Origin: Prolixibacteraceae bacterium
GTDB lineage: Bacteria > Bacteroidota > Bacteroidia > Bacteroidales > Prolixibacteraceae
Assembly (NCBI GenBank): GCA_019163175.1
Contig: JAFLKN010000015.1
Coordinates: 471,552-535,551 of the forward strand
Reading direction: 5' to 3'
Length of the DNA stretch: 64,000 nt
Within the stretch, counting starts at the first letter, position 1. Each line of letters starts with the position of its first letter. The notes below the pieces were generated by a model that was given only the letters and a program-made list of their open reading frames with translations, did not search any database and was not told the DNA's origin. Of this stretch, positions 36,427 to 46,839 are shown piece after piece. Both the position numbers and the translations under genes were made by a program.

Positions 36427-39006
36427 TCAGAATGCACTATCCAATGTTTGTATAGCAAATATTTTTTGAAGTTTTTCCTTCGTAATTTTTGTTTCCAGCT
36501 TAATTTGTACTGGCTGGCCCGGAATCAGATCAAAATAATTATCACTGAAAAAGCCCGGTTCGTCCCCAATAGTCAGGTAAACATTTTTCGCCAGCTTGTT
36601 GGTCGATAGCACTATTTCGAAACCTCCATCAACCGGAATAATTTCTGATTTTACTTCAGGAACAGGAAGTGGAATATTCTTTATAGGTAGAAAGTATAGC
36701 GTATTATTTGCGATGTGCAAACCATTCTCCAACAACTCCACCAGCAACAATTGGCTGGTTGGTTGAATTTTCGTCAGAATTCCTGCAATTTTTTCAGCAA
36801 AAAAGGTGTTACTTGAGTTTGCAGGAATAATAACATCTTTCACTTCTCTCCAGACTTCGTTTCCGTCAAAATCAATCACTCTTACAATTAATTGCGCTTT
36901 TATTTCACTCAGTTTATCATTAATGATATCTACTTTCAGCGAATCTTTATCCTTATAAGGTGAAACCAATACCGGCTCGAATCCCTTTTTTACGAAATAC
37001 TGCAAGGCTTTCCATTCCTGATAATAGTCAGTCGAACTCCAGGAGGCAACCGGCCAACAATCGTTAATTTGCCAATATAAACTTCCCATACAGAAAGGTG
37101 CAGCACGACGATGACCTTCGAGTGCAAATTTTATTCCTTCGGCCTGCAATACCTGATTGACATACAAAAATGACTCGAAGTCTCTTGGTTTTTTATAGTC
37201 CTGAAGCATGTAATACTCGATAGTTCCGTTTCCGATTGACGAACGCTGATGCGATTTCATCACGTCGGAAAAAATATTGAAATCGGCTAGAGTCGCGTAC
37301 TTCTTAACCGTTTTTAGTTCGGGAAACGATTGGAATCCATATTCGCTCATAAAACGAGCAATATGAGTGGCATAATTTTTAAATGGCTCTTTGCCCCACC
37401 AAACTCCCCAATAATGTTCATCACCATTTACCAGATCGGCAGGTATACCCATTCCTGAAGAAGGTGATGAATCCCAGTAACTCCTTCCGGGATCGTTGGC
37501 AGCAACTGCATCGGGTAAAATATGATGAAAAATGTCTGTGTAAGATTTCCAGATTTTATCGGCATTTCCTTTATTCAATTCAGTTTCCTTTTTCTGCCAG
37601 CCCCAACCAAACCAGGCGGCCAGAATTTCATTATTTCCGCACCACATAGCTATACTTGGATGATTGCGTAATCGTTTAATGTTGTCGGTTGCTTCTTCTT
37701 TAACGCTTTTCAGAAAGGCTTCATCGCCCGGAAACATGGCACAAGCAAACATGAAATCCTGCCAGACCAAAATCCCATTTTCATCGCATAAATCGTAAAA
37801 CCGATCGTACTCATAAATACCTCCACCCCAAACGCGCAACATATTTAGATTAGATATTTTAGCCGTACGTATTACGTTCTGATACATAGAATCGGTCACT
37901 CTAGCCGGGAAAATATCATTGGGAATATAGTTGGCACCTTTCATGAAAACAGGTACTCCGTTTAGTTTGTAATAAAACGAAGTTCCCCTTTCATCCTTTT
38001 CCCGAACAAGTTCTAGCGTACGAATACCTATACGGGCCGATTTCTCGGTCCTCCGTTTACCAACTGCCAGTTTACCGCTGATAATGTACAAATTTGGATC
38101 GCCAAGGCCGTTGGTCCACCACAATTTCGGATTGTTTATTTTGAAATCGACAGAATAAGTAGATATGCCTTTGGCCAGTTTCACATTGGCTTTGGCCAGT
38201 TCAACACCTTCGTTTTCAATACTGATGGTTGCTTCATTATCCTGATTGGCTTCAACCTCAAAAACAGCAGTTAATGAAGCCTCCTGCTCGCTTACCTTGT
38301 TTTGTTTAATCTGTAAGTTTTCGATCCGCGCTTCGTCCCAGACTGTAAGGTAAACCGGACGCCATAACCCGCTCGAAACGAGCCTTGGACCCCAGTCCCA
38401 GCCGAAATGATAACCAGCTTTGCGGGTATAAACGGAAACCATTTTATTGCCTTCCACCTGCCCGATTTCCGCCAGATCGTTTGGTGAGACAGGAATTACA
38501 TAGCCATTTGCATCATATTTTTTGAGTCCTTCAACGATAGGCGAACGAAATAAAATACGTAGTTCGTTCGGGCCCATTGTCAGTTGTGATTTTACATCAA
38601 CCAGCCATTCGCGAAACATGTTGTCTGCCGAAAGAACTTTCACCCCATTCACAAATACATCAGCATATGTATCCAAACCTTTAAAATCAAGAGCAATTCG
38701 GTCGCGGTTAAATGTAGCTTCATCAACCGTGAAATTGGTTTTATATTCCCAGTTCACCTTATCTATCCACTGCATTGTGTGTTCATTCAGGCGATAAAAC
38801 GGGTCTTCAATTTTACCATTCTTTAGCAGATCAGTATGGACACAGCCGGGAACAGTTGCCGGCAGCCATTCCGTCTGATCGGCCTGCCGGAAGGACCAGC
38901 CACTTGAAATTTCATAGGAGATGGATAAATATGGATCCTTTTTCTGACAACCAACCAATACAAAAACTGCCATACAGGCCAGCGAAAGAATTTGATTTTT
39001 ACTCAT
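36427..39006 (-). CDS. Beta-mannosidase, glycoside hydrolase family 2, lipoprotein
   Basis: An 859-residue exported enzyme with a lipobox (LVGC, C20), so it is anchored to an outer or inner membrane. It has the GH2 layout: jelly-roll sugar-binding domain (SSGWSFRQADQTEWLPATVPGCVHTDLL), Ig-like domain, TIM barrel and C-terminal domains. The acid/base glutamate is E460 in MWCGNNEI and the nucleophile is E555 in MSEYGFQSFP. WGPRLVSSGLWRPVYL and YHFGWDWG favour beta-mannosidase over beta-galactosidase. It would release mannose from mannan or glycan ends in the periplasm or at the surface. No SusC/SusD pair or other carbohydrate enzyme is adjacent, so it is not part of a visible polysaccharide locus. 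Confidence 0.88.
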   Translation of the reverse strand: MSKNQILSLACMAVFVLVGCQKKDPYLSISYEISSGWSFRQADQTEWLPATVPGCVHTDLLKNGKIEDPFYRLNEHTMQWIDKVNWEYKTNFTVDEATFNRDRIALDFKGLDTYADVFVNGVKVLSADNMFREWLVDVKSQLTMGPNELRILFRSPIVEGLKKYDANGYVIPVSPNDLAEIGQVEGNKMVSVYTRKAGYHFGWDWGPRLVSSGLWRPVYLTVWDEARIENLQIKQNKVSEQEASLTAVFEVEANQDNEATISIENEGVELAKANVKLAKGISTYSVDFKINNPKLWWTNGLGDPNLYIISGKLAVGKRRTEKSARIGIRTLELVREKDERGTSFYYKLNGVPVFMKGANYIPNDIFPARVTDSMYQNVIRTAKISNLNMLRVWGGGIYEYDRFYDLCDENGILVWQDFMFACAMFPGDEAFLKSVKEEATDNIKRLRNHPSIAMWCGNNEILAAWFGWGWQKKETELNKGNADKIWKSYTDIFHHILPDAVAANDPGRSYWDSSPSSGMGIPADLVNGDEHYWGVWWGKEPFKNYATHIARFMSEYGFQSFPELKTVKKYATLADFNIFSDVMKSHQRSSIGNGTIEYYMLQDYKKPRDFESFLYVNQVLQAEGIKFALEGHRRAAPFCMGSLYWQINDCWPVASWSSTDYYQEWKALQYFVKKGFEPVLVSPYKDKDSLKVDIINDKLSEIKAQLIVRVIDFDGNEVWREVKDVIIPANSSNTFFAEKIAGILTKIQPTSQLLLVELLENGLHIANNTLYFLPIKNIPLPVPEVKSEIIPVDGGFEIVLSTNKLAKNVYLTIGDEPGFFSDNYFDLIPGQPVQIKLETKITKEKLQKIFAIQTLDSAF

Positions 39007-39165
39007 GATCTTCTTCTTTTGTGAATTTTAGGGGACTCAAAATTGGAGAAAAATAACCATCTCTGAAATAGGGAAAAACCGGCAGAAGATTAATCTTTCC
39101 GATGATTATTAAAGTAGCTTAATTCTACTTTCTCAAAAAAATGGCTTAGGGAATCCCTGAATTGT

Positions 39166-42100
39166 CTATAGCCTTGGAATTGAAAAATAAAAAGTTGAGC
39201 CCCCTCCATTTACTGATCCCATTCCAATTGTTCCACCCAACAATTCAACCAGACTTTTTGAAATGGATAAGCCCAGACCATTGCCCCCATATTTTCGGGT
39301 ATGAGAGGTTTCAACCTGCCTGAAACGTTCAAATATTCTGTCGTGGTAAACTTCAGGAATCCCGATTCCTGTGTCTTTTACCTGCAATTGAATGGAGTTA
39401 CCTGTGATTTTTATTCCGATTTCGATAAAACCTACTTCAGTAAACTTTATTGCGTTACCCACTAGGTTAGTAAGTATTTGCCTGACTTTTGTTTCATCAC
39501 TTTCAATTACTATTTCTTCAGTTGGATTCAAGGGGTCGAGCCTTATTTCAATGCCCTTCAGCATAGCTTTTCGGGCGAATTCCTTTTGTACTGATTTAAT
39601 CAATCTATTCACCGAAAACTCACTCTTTTTTACCTGAACCTGACCGGCCTCAATCTTCGAAAGATCCATAATATTGCTGATAATCGAAAGCAGATTATTC
39701 CCACTTTCACTTATTAATGTGGCAAATTCAATGTGCTGCTCAATCGTAAAATCGGGATCACCAACCAACTCTGCGAAACCTATAATTGCATTAAGCGGAG
39801 TACGAATTTCGTGGCTCATATTAGCCAGAAAAGTAGATTTTAATCGATCACTTTCTTCAGCCTTTTCCTTGGCATTGATTATGTTTTCTTCCGACTGAAT
39901 TCTCAGCCTGATGTTGACCAGTAATTGGGCAGAAACCGTTAGAAGTTGCTGATCGGTATCCGAATAAAGATGAAGCTGACTCACCGAATCGAGTCCAATA
40001 AAACCAATGCAAATACCTTGATTCATCATAGGTACCGCGATTAAACTTTTAATGCCTTGAGGCTCCAGAACTTCTCTGGTACGGCCTTCCGGAAGTGACA
40101 ATACATCATTAATATAAATAACCCCACCGTTACGAAATACCTCGATCCAATCGGGCGACAAGTCTACATTTTGAAGGCTCTCAATTTGTGGTTCAATTCC
40201 CTCACCACACCATTCGTAGGTATTTGTACACAGGCCTGTTTCGTTATCGAAATCGAAAATATAGGCTCGGTCAGCCTTCGCAAACCTACCCATAACGGCC
40301 AAAGAGTTATTAATTGAATTATCAACCGATTCCAAAGGAAGATTGATAAAGGTGGAAGATATTTCGATTAGTAATTGCCTGAAAAGTGCCTGCTTTTTAA
40401 GCTGTTCCTGTATCTTTACATTCTCTGAAACATCACGAGCTGTGGCAATCAAGACTTCCTTTCCAAAGTAAGTTCCTTTATTTACAAAAACTTCTTTTGG
40501 GAAAACTTCGCCATTTTCACGAATACCCCAGAATTCAAAATGGGCTGGAATACCTGTTTCAAACACCTGTCTTGATATTTTAGAAATGTCTTCCAGATTA
40601 TTCATTCCCGGCGCTGCGACAATTTCTGGTGTTTGACCGACAATTTTCTGACGGGTACATCCATACATCATCAATGCTCCTTTATTTACATCAATAAATT
40701 GGCCGGTCTCTCCATCTTGAATGTAAATTGCTTCAATTACAGAGTTGAAAACATCGAGATAACTTTCTTTTGTTTGTACAAGTTTCAATTCGGCCAGCTT
40801 ACGCTCGGTAATGTCGGAGAGAAAAACTGCAAATTGATTTTGTTTAGGACTAAAAACCGCAACATTGTAATACTTATTGAGCGCTTTTGAGTAATTCTCC
40901 ATTTGGGTAAACTTCCCAGTAAGTGCAACTTTACCAAAGGTTTCAATCCAGTATTTTTCGTTGTCAGGCAAAACTTCCAAAACCCGTTTACCACGAATAT
41001 CATCAGCTTTTAAACCAGTTTGTCTTTCAAAGGCAGGATTCATTTCTAAAAAACGATAGTCGCACGGATGTCCGTTATCATCACAAATAATCTCGTGCAA
41101 GGCAAATCCTTCCTGCATTTCAGTGAAAAGTGTCCGGTAACGCTCTTCACTTTCTCGTAATAAATCATCAGCCTGCTTGCGCTCGGTGATATCTAAAAAG
41201 GAAATTAATACACGGGAAAGAGAATCGTGGTATTTTTTCGAAACAGCTAATGATAATTGAAATAAGCGCTTGTTTCCTTTGAAGGTTACAACCGGGATTT
41301 CGCATTCAAAATTCAATTTTCCAGATTCAAGAGCTATCATTTCCTGCTTAAATACAGGCATCGATTCTTCGATGAAGAAATTGTTTAATCCTTCAAATAT
41401 CTGATCCTTTGTATCACCTTCCAGCATTTTTATACTGGTATTGTTTACACTTAAGACTTGAACCAAAGAGGCTAGATTTTCTATTTCAGAAGGATTTTCA
41501 TCGAGATAACTTGTGATATCTTTAACACCTATAGACCTTAGGTATTCGAATCTTTGTTTGACTTTCGAGAAGTCTTCCTCCCAGATACCAACGGGCGAAC
41601 TTTTAAAAATATCGCGGTATTTGGCCTCACTTTCAAGCAGAGCATTTTCTATTTGTTTCCTTTTTGAAATGTCGTGAATACTCCCAATAATTTTCCCAGG
41701 AAGACCATTTTCATCAAATCTGAGTTTTGAAGAAACAAGACAAGGGATAAGCAAACCATTCTGGTCAGCCAGGGATATTTCGTGGTCAAAAAATTCTCCC
41801 TGTTCTTTTAAAATTAAAAGAAGTTCATCCAGTTCTCTGGTGTTGGCATAGAAATCAAAGATTGAATTACCAATAATTTCTTCCCGTGTATATTGTCCCT
41901 TTGAAAAAAGTTCTACGGATGGACTAACTTCCAAAATTTTTCCATCGATTGACGCTTCGTAGTATACATCTTGTACATTCTCAAAAATGTTGCGGTATTT
42001 TTCTTCGCTTTCTACCAAGGCCTTCTCAGCCATTTTTTTCTGAATAACAATTCCGGCCTGCTTTACGAAAGTCTCAATAAAATGACAATCGTAAATGACT

Positions 42101-42747
42101 TTTTTGTTGAATGTGAAAAAATGAATAGCTGCCAACAAGTGGATATCCTTTTTTATACCAATGGTATATATCTTATGAAGTCCTACCAACTTCTCAAATG
42201 TTCGGGCCAAGGCCGGTGAAATATCCGATGCCGAAAATTCAGCTAGATTACCTTGAAATTCAACGAATTTACCCGACCTGAAATAATTATCGTGGGTACC
42301 AATTAATTTAAACTTTTTTCCAACTGGATTAAAGCCTGCAAGCTTCATTATTTGTTTCAGAAATTTATTCTCGATTCCTGAAATTGTTTCCAATTGAACT
42401 ATCTTATTCTCCTCATCAACCGAATTAAATAGAATAACAGTATCAGGAAGGTGCTTCTGTAAGCTTGTGGCAATATAATTATAAATACTTTGAAGGTCGG
42501 GCAAATCAAGCATTTCGGAAGTTGAATCACCTAAAAAAATAAATTTTTCTGAAACCTTTACTGCATTTTCCTCTTGTAAACTGAGTTCCCGGATCTTTAA
42601 TTCCAATTTTTCCTGGTTCACTTCAAGATCCTTAATCCGCCTTAAATAGTCATCTTCGGTAGAAGAACCAGAATTTCCAACCTTTTTATTTTCTGGTTGG
42701 CCTTTATCACTTAAAGGAGCTTTGCCGGATAAATCCATTCTTTCCAA
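39166..42747 (-). CDS. Multi-PAS/GAF cytoplasmic histidine kinase (1193 aa)
   Basis: No membrane helix is visible. After an N-terminal coiled coil (RRIKDLEVNQEKLELKIREL) the order is a GAF-like domain (about residues 70-220), PAS (YRNIFENVQDVYYEAS), a long divergent PAS (YRDIFKSSPVGIWEEDF), PAS (YRTLFTEMQEGFALHE), PAS (YLDVFNSVIEAIYIQD), a second GAF (FRQLLIEISSTFINLP), then HisKA (FLANMSHEIRTPLNAIIGFAEL) and HATPase_c (LVGNAIKFTEVGF, DTGIGIPE, GGNGLGLSISKSLVELLGG). It autophosphorylates the HisKA histidine in response to cytoplasmic cues. It lacks a receiver, so phosphate must go to a separate regulator. Its C-terminal half is a close paralogue of the kinase at 49061 and of the decayed copy near 47 kb. 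Confidence 0.9.
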   Translation of the reverse strand: MERMDLSGKAPLSDKGQPENKKVGNSGSSTEDDYLRRIKDLEVNQEKLELKIRELSLQEENAVKVSEKFIFLGDSTSEMLDLPDLQSIYNYIATSLQKHLPDTVILFNSVDEENKIVQLETISGIENKFLKQIMKLAGFNPVGKKFKLIGTHDNYFRSGKFVEFQGNLAEFSASDISPALARTFEKLVGLHKIYTIGIKKDIHLLAAIHFFTFNKKVIYDCHFIETFVKQAGIVIQKKMAEKALVESEEKYRNIFENVQDVYYEASIDGKILEVSPSVELFSKGQYTREEIIGNSIFDFYANTRELDELLLILKEQGEFFDHEISLADQNGLLIPCLVSSKLRFDENGLPGKIIGSIHDISKRKQIENALLESEAKYRDIFKSSPVGIWEEDFSKVKQRFEYLRSIGVKDITSYLDENPSEIENLASLVQVLSVNNTSIKMLEGDTKDQIFEGLNNFFIEESMPVFKQEMIALESGKLNFECEIPVVTFKGNKRLFQLSLAVSKKYHDSLSRVLISFLDITERKQADDLLRESEERYRTLFTEMQEGFALHEIICDDNGHPCDYRFLEMNPAFERQTGLKADDIRGKRVLEVLPDNEKYWIETFGKVALTGKFTQMENYSKALNKYYNVAVFSPKQNQFAVFLSDITERKLAELKLVQTKESYLDVFNSVIEAIYIQDGETGQFIDVNKGALMMYGCTRQKIVGQTPEIVAAPGMNNLEDISKISRQVFETGIPAHFEFWGIRENGEVFPKEVFVNKGTYFGKEVLIATARDVSENVKIQEQLKKQALFRQLLIEISSTFINLPLESVDNSINNSLAVMGRFAKADRAYIFDFDNETGLCTNTYEWCGEGIEPQIESLQNVDLSPDWIEVFRNGGVIYINDVLSLPEGRTREVLEPQGIKSLIAVPMMNQGICIGFIGLDSVSQLHLYSDTDQQLLTVSAQLLVNIRLRIQSEENIINAKEKAEESDRLKSTFLANMSHEIRTPLNAIIGFAELVGDPDFTIEQHIEFATLISESGNNLLSIISNIMDLSKIEAGQVQVKKSEFSVNRLIKSVQKEFARKAMLKGIEIRLDPLNPTEEIVIESDETKVRQILTNLVGNAIKFTEVGFIEIGIKITGNSIQLQVKDTGIGIPEVYHDRIFERFRQVETSHTRKYGGNGLGLSISKSLVELLGGTIGMGSVNGGGSTFYFSIPRL

Positions 42748-42918
42748 ATTTTAGCGGTTTATTAGTTGGGTGGTCATAAAGTTTAAGCAATAGAAACCAC
42801 CTGTAAACAAATTGCTTTTAATTAACTTATTTCTAATACATGTAAAATAAGATTTTTTCTTGAATTCTCCAATTTTTAAATCGAACATTTACAGTCAATT
42901 CAATAAAGTACGCAATCC

Positions 42919-45900
42919 TCAATCTACAGGAAGACTAAAGTAAAACGTACTTCCTTTATCCTCTTCACTTTCAACCCAAATTTCTCCATGATGTTTCTCC
43001 ACAAACTCATTACACAAGATAAGACCCAGACCGGTTCCCTTTTCATTCAAAGTTCCCGAAGTTGAATAGGTTTCACTAATCCTGAATAGTTTATCAATTC
43101 GTTCTTTCTTAATTCCAACCCCACTGTCGCTAACCGATATTTTAACTAAATCCAGTCCTTCCTCCAATGAGATTTCAACTCGTCCACCTGGTCTGGTGAA
43201 TTTAATTGCATTCGATATCAGGTTTCTCATAATGGTTGAAAACATAGCCCTATCAACAAATGCAATGGTTTTGCCAGACAATCTATTGGATAGGGTGATC
43301 GATTTCTGATCAGCAGAACTACTAAGTAGGTCAATCTCTGCATTTATTAGGGCCACAATTTCAACATGTTCGGGCTTAAACTCCATTCTACCAGTTTGCG
43401 ATCGCGACCAATCTAATAAATTCGTCAGTAAATCCATGGCCTGCTGAGATGAATTTCTAACAACAGTAGCATATTCTTCCAGTTGGTGATAATTCTTTTC
43501 CTGAATTTGTTCGACCATATAATCGGTTAATCCCAGAATGCTATTGAACGGACTTTTCAGGTCGTGAGCAATAATAGAAAAGAACTTGTCTTTGGTGGCA
43601 TTTAGACTTATAAGTTCATCATTTTTAAGCTTGATTTCAGCTTCACTCCGTATACGCTCGGTTATATCAACTATTAATCCATGCCATAAGGTTTCACCAC
43701 TTTCCAATGGCTGTGGCGATGATGAAATGTTTAGCCATTTGATATCTCCTTTAACAACCACACGTCCTTCCCAGTCGAACGACTGCCTGTTTTGTATCCC
43801 CTTCTGATTCATTCTGATAAAGCCATCCAAATCATCAGGATGTATGGCTTTAAAAATGGTTTCGTTATGTGCAAGTAAACTTTCAACACTCAAATCGAGC
43901 ATTTCGGCCATCCTCGGACTGGCATATTCCAAGGCAAACGCACCATCGGGTGAGGTTCTCAGGATATATACCCCAACAGGAATCTTTGAGACTAAACTAT
44001 CGTACTGTTGTTTGCTTTTAAGTATTTCTTCTTCAGCTTTCTTGCGTTCGGTGAGGTCAATATCAACACAAAATAATTCTTGAGGATTCCCTGGAGATTT
44101 AACAATGGTATGACTCGAAAAAACCGAAACTCGTGATCCATCTTTTCGCATAAGTGATAATTCGGAAGAAGGAATTGGCTGTCCTGTTTCTGCCATTTGC
44201 TGAATTGCTGATTTAACACCATCGCGCATCTCAGGTGGAATAATTAAATCCAACAGATTACGACCAAGGGCTTCTTCCCCGGTATAGCCATATAGTTTTT
44301 CAGAAGCATTATTCCAGTATTGAGTTGTGCCATCGGGCGAGTATCCCTGAACGGACACCGAATGAACATCCTGCAATAGATTTCTGAACCGGGCTTCGCT
44401 CTCAGCCAGTTCTGCTTCTGTCTGTTTGCGTTCGGTAATATCGTGAACGGTTACAAATACCTGTTTTGGGTGCGTTTCACCTGGGCTAAACTGAGGAATA
44501 GCATTTACAATAAGCCAGCGATACTGTTTATTTGTAGGATTATAAACTCCCACAATACTATCTCGGCATGGTTTACTGCTAATAAGTGCCTTCATTGACG
44601 GATGCTCCTCAGGGGTAAGTAATTCACCCTTTTCAGTAATAACTTTCCAGTCTGGATCATAAGATGTACGACCAAGCATTTGATCTCGGCTTAATCCAAA
44701 CATTTCGAGAGCCGCTTCGTTCACATCGGTAATGGTACTGTCGGCCAACTGATAAAATACGCCTTGAGTCATGTTCTCGAAAAGTGTACGGTATTTTTCT
44801 TCTTTCAGCCTCAGTCGCTCTTCTATCTGCTTACGATCGGTAACATCAATGGTATAACCAGCCAGCAGGGTCTTATCTCTCTGCATAATCGGGAACTTAA
44901 TAGTTGTATAACTCCGCCCATTCAACTCCTCTTCCAGTGTAAGCACTATACCTCCTGATACAACAGCCCAGTCATCGGCGATAATTTTAGCGGCAAATTC
45001 GGCAGGGAATAACTCATCCATGTTTTTCCCTGCCATTTCTGAACCCGGTATTCCAACCATTTCCTGATAATTTTCGCTGGCGCGCAATACCCGGCTTTGG
45101 GTTGGCGTAACTTCTTTGATGAAGGTATAAATTGGTGAGTACTTCATAAAGAGGTTCAATAATTCTTCGCTTTTCTTCAGTGCAATTTCTGTTTTCTTTT
45201 GCCGGTTAATATCCTGAAATGCGCCCTGTACTTTTACGATTTTCCCGTTTTCATTCCGAACAGCCTCACCGATAGCCCTCACCCATATCCGGTTGCTTTT
45301 GGCAGTAATTATTTCCATCTCTTCGTCATACGGAATTCCTTTTTCCGCACAATCCATAAATACCTTTGTTATTTTATCGCGCCATTCGGGCGCGTAATAC
45401 TTAATCGCTTGCTCCACCGAAGGAGAATATCCGGCTGGCTCCTCGTGGATAGCGGCTACCTTTTCTGACCAGATGACCATGTTTTCAGTCAGGGAAACAC
45501 TCCATCCCCCGAATTTAGCGGTTTCTCCGGCCATGCGAAGCAGCAAATAATTCGATTTCAGTTCTTCTGTCGCTATGTTTCGCTCTTCAATGGTTCGCGC
45601 CAGTTTCAGGTTGGTGTAGCTCATGTTGGAAATCAGCAACGATAACCGCGAATGAAAACTCATGACGTTTTTTACGGTTTCGTGGTTCCAGCGGGGAACA
45701 CTATCCAGGGCGCTAATATATTCTTCCTCGTTGAACCCATACTTTCGGGCCATGATTCGGAATGCTTCATAATCGGGGTTTTCATCCTCATAAAAAAACT
45801 GTCCGAGAAATATATTACCCAGGTGTTTTCCGCCCACCACAATTGGCGTGGACAAATCCCACATGTTATTTTTGCATTTGTAGGCTTTAAACTTGCCGAT

Positions 45901-46662
45901 GCCGTCAAGCTCCTGTAACGAAAGAATGGTGTCGCTTTCGATACAATTCCGGCAGGTTTCCGGATGAGTCCGGTGAAACCGCGTACAGACCTCCTGCCAG
46001 CCGTTGGCCACAAGTACCTTCCCTTTCATATCAATCAGGCCAACACCGATGTGGGTGATGCTGTAAAAATCGTCCATAACAGCCTGAATCGCCTGCGAGT
46101 CAATGATGTCGGCCAGTTCAAGCTCTCCGACATCGCCATCAGGAGAAAGTATCGCTTCCAGCTTTTGCCGGATGCGTTGCTCGCTCTCTTGTAATTTTTC
46201 TTCGGTTTGTTTGCGTGTGGTAATATTGCGTACAATATGTACGGCTCCGCTTAGTTGTTTATCAGTTCCAAACAGCGGATCAACAGTAACATCAAACCAT
46301 TGCTCGCCCAGTTTCAGTTCCACACTCTCGCGCTGAAGGGTTTGCCGCATCTTGATTATAGGGCATTCAGTAAGCGGGTGCTCGGTACCATGAACCACTG
46401 CGAAGCAATGTTTGCCGATAAGATTGCCATCGTTGTTTCCGGTTAATTTTTGCATGGCCCTGTTGCAGCGAACAATCCGCTGGTCGTTGTCGATAATGCA
46501 AATGGCATCTTCCACCGCGTTAAAAGTGGAGTGCCACAGGTTGTTTTCATCCGGATTGTTATACAAAGGATTCGAAGCAAAGCTGTCCGACTGTGTGAGT
46601 GGATCTGGGGGATGCGTAATTGTTCTGGATAAATCTTTCATTTTCAGAATCTTTTTCTTCAT
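42919..46662 (-). CDS. PocR- and multi-PAS-domain histidine kinase (1247 aa)
   Basis: The order is PAS (WHSTFNAVEDAICIIDND), a PocR ligand-binding domain at about residues 175-345 (IIDSQAIQAVMDDFYSITHI, HPETCRNCIESD with conserved cysteines, NIFLGQFFYEDE), five more PAS modules (FGGWSVSLTEN; LFMKYSPIYTFIKEV; YRTLFENMTQGVFYQ; FRNLLQDVHSVSVQG; YDSLVSKIPVGVYIL), then HisKA (FFSIIAHDLKSPFNSI) and HATPase_c (LISNAIKFTRPGG, DSGVGIKKE, EKGTGLGLILCNEF). There is no membrane helix and no receiver domain. PocR domains are known to bind small hydrophobic or diol ligands in transcription factors, so this kinase may respond to such a metabolite, but the ligand is unknown. Its HisKA type (AHDLKSPF) is closer to the kinase at 47316 than to the neighbours at 39166 and 49061. 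Confidence 0.9.
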   Translation of the reverse strand: MKKKILKMKDLSRTITHPPDPLTQSDSFASNPLYNNPDENNLWHSTFNAVEDAICIIDNDQRIVRCNRAMQKLTGNNDGNLIGKHCFAVVHGTEHPLTECPIIKMRQTLQRESVELKLGEQWFDVTVDPLFGTDKQLSGAVHIVRNITTRKQTEEKLQESEQRIRQKLEAILSPDGDVGELELADIIDSQAIQAVMDDFYSITHIGVGLIDMKGKVLVANGWQEVCTRFHRTHPETCRNCIESDTILSLQELDGIGKFKAYKCKNNMWDLSTPIVVGGKHLGNIFLGQFFYEDENPDYEAFRIMARKYGFNEEEYISALDSVPRWNHETVKNVMSFHSRLSLLISNMSYTNLKLARTIEERNIATEELKSNYLLLRMAGETAKFGGWSVSLTENMVIWSEKVAAIHEEPAGYSPSVEQAIKYYAPEWRDKITKVFMDCAEKGIPYDEEMEIITAKSNRIWVRAIGEAVRNENGKIVKVQGAFQDINRQKKTEIALKKSEELLNLFMKYSPIYTFIKEVTPTQSRVLRASENYQEMVGIPGSEMAGKNMDELFPAEFAAKIIADDWAVVSGGIVLTLEEELNGRSYTTIKFPIMQRDKTLLAGYTIDVTDRKQIEERLRLKEEKYRTLFENMTQGVFYQLADSTITDVNEAALEMFGLSRDQMLGRTSYDPDWKVITEKGELLTPEEHPSMKALISSKPCRDSIVGVYNPTNKQYRWLIVNAIPQFSPGETHPKQVFVTVHDITERKQTEAELAESEARFRNLLQDVHSVSVQGYSPDGTTQYWNNASEKLYGYTGEEALGRNLLDLIIPPEMRDGVKSAIQQMAETGQPIPSSELSLMRKDGSRVSVFSSHTIVKSPGNPQELFCVDIDLTERKKAEEEILKSKQQYDSLVSKIPVGVYILRTSPDGAFALEYASPRMAEMLDLSVESLLAHNETIFKAIHPDDLDGFIRMNQKGIQNRQSFDWEGRVVVKGDIKWLNISSSPQPLESGETLWHGLIVDITERIRSEAEIKLKNDELISLNATKDKFFSIIAHDLKSPFNSILGLTDYMVEQIQEKNYHQLEEYATVVRNSSQQAMDLLTNLLDWSRSQTGRMEFKPEHVEIVALINAEIDLLSSSADQKSITLSNRLSGKTIAFVDRAMFSTIMRNLISNAIKFTRPGGRVEISLEEGLDLVKISVSDSGVGIKKERIDKLFRISETYSTSGTLNEKGTGLGLILCNEFVEKHHGEIWVESEEDKGSTFYFSLPVD

Positions 46663-46744
46663 CGGTCACAATTTTGATCTAATTTAAGCAATTAAATCAC
46701 ACTATTTTTGATTTTTTTGACCTTGTAGAACAGTTAAACGTCAT

Positions 46745-46815
46745 TTATGGCTTTGCCCGTCAGGGCATAGATATATGCGCCCGTTTTTGACTAGCCACAG
46801 CCTTCAGGCTAAGGA
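46745..46815. repeat. Cluster of short hairpin (REP-like) sequences
   Basis: Two small inverted repeats: TGCCC-GTCA-GGGCA near 46754-46767, and AGCCTTCAGGCT near 46800-46811. They sit between the end of a decayed kinase and the PocR kinase gene. They resemble intergenic REP-type palindromes, but I have only local evidence. Confidence 0.35.
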
Positions 46816-46839
46816 AAAGGAAAAGGAAACCATGTTTTA

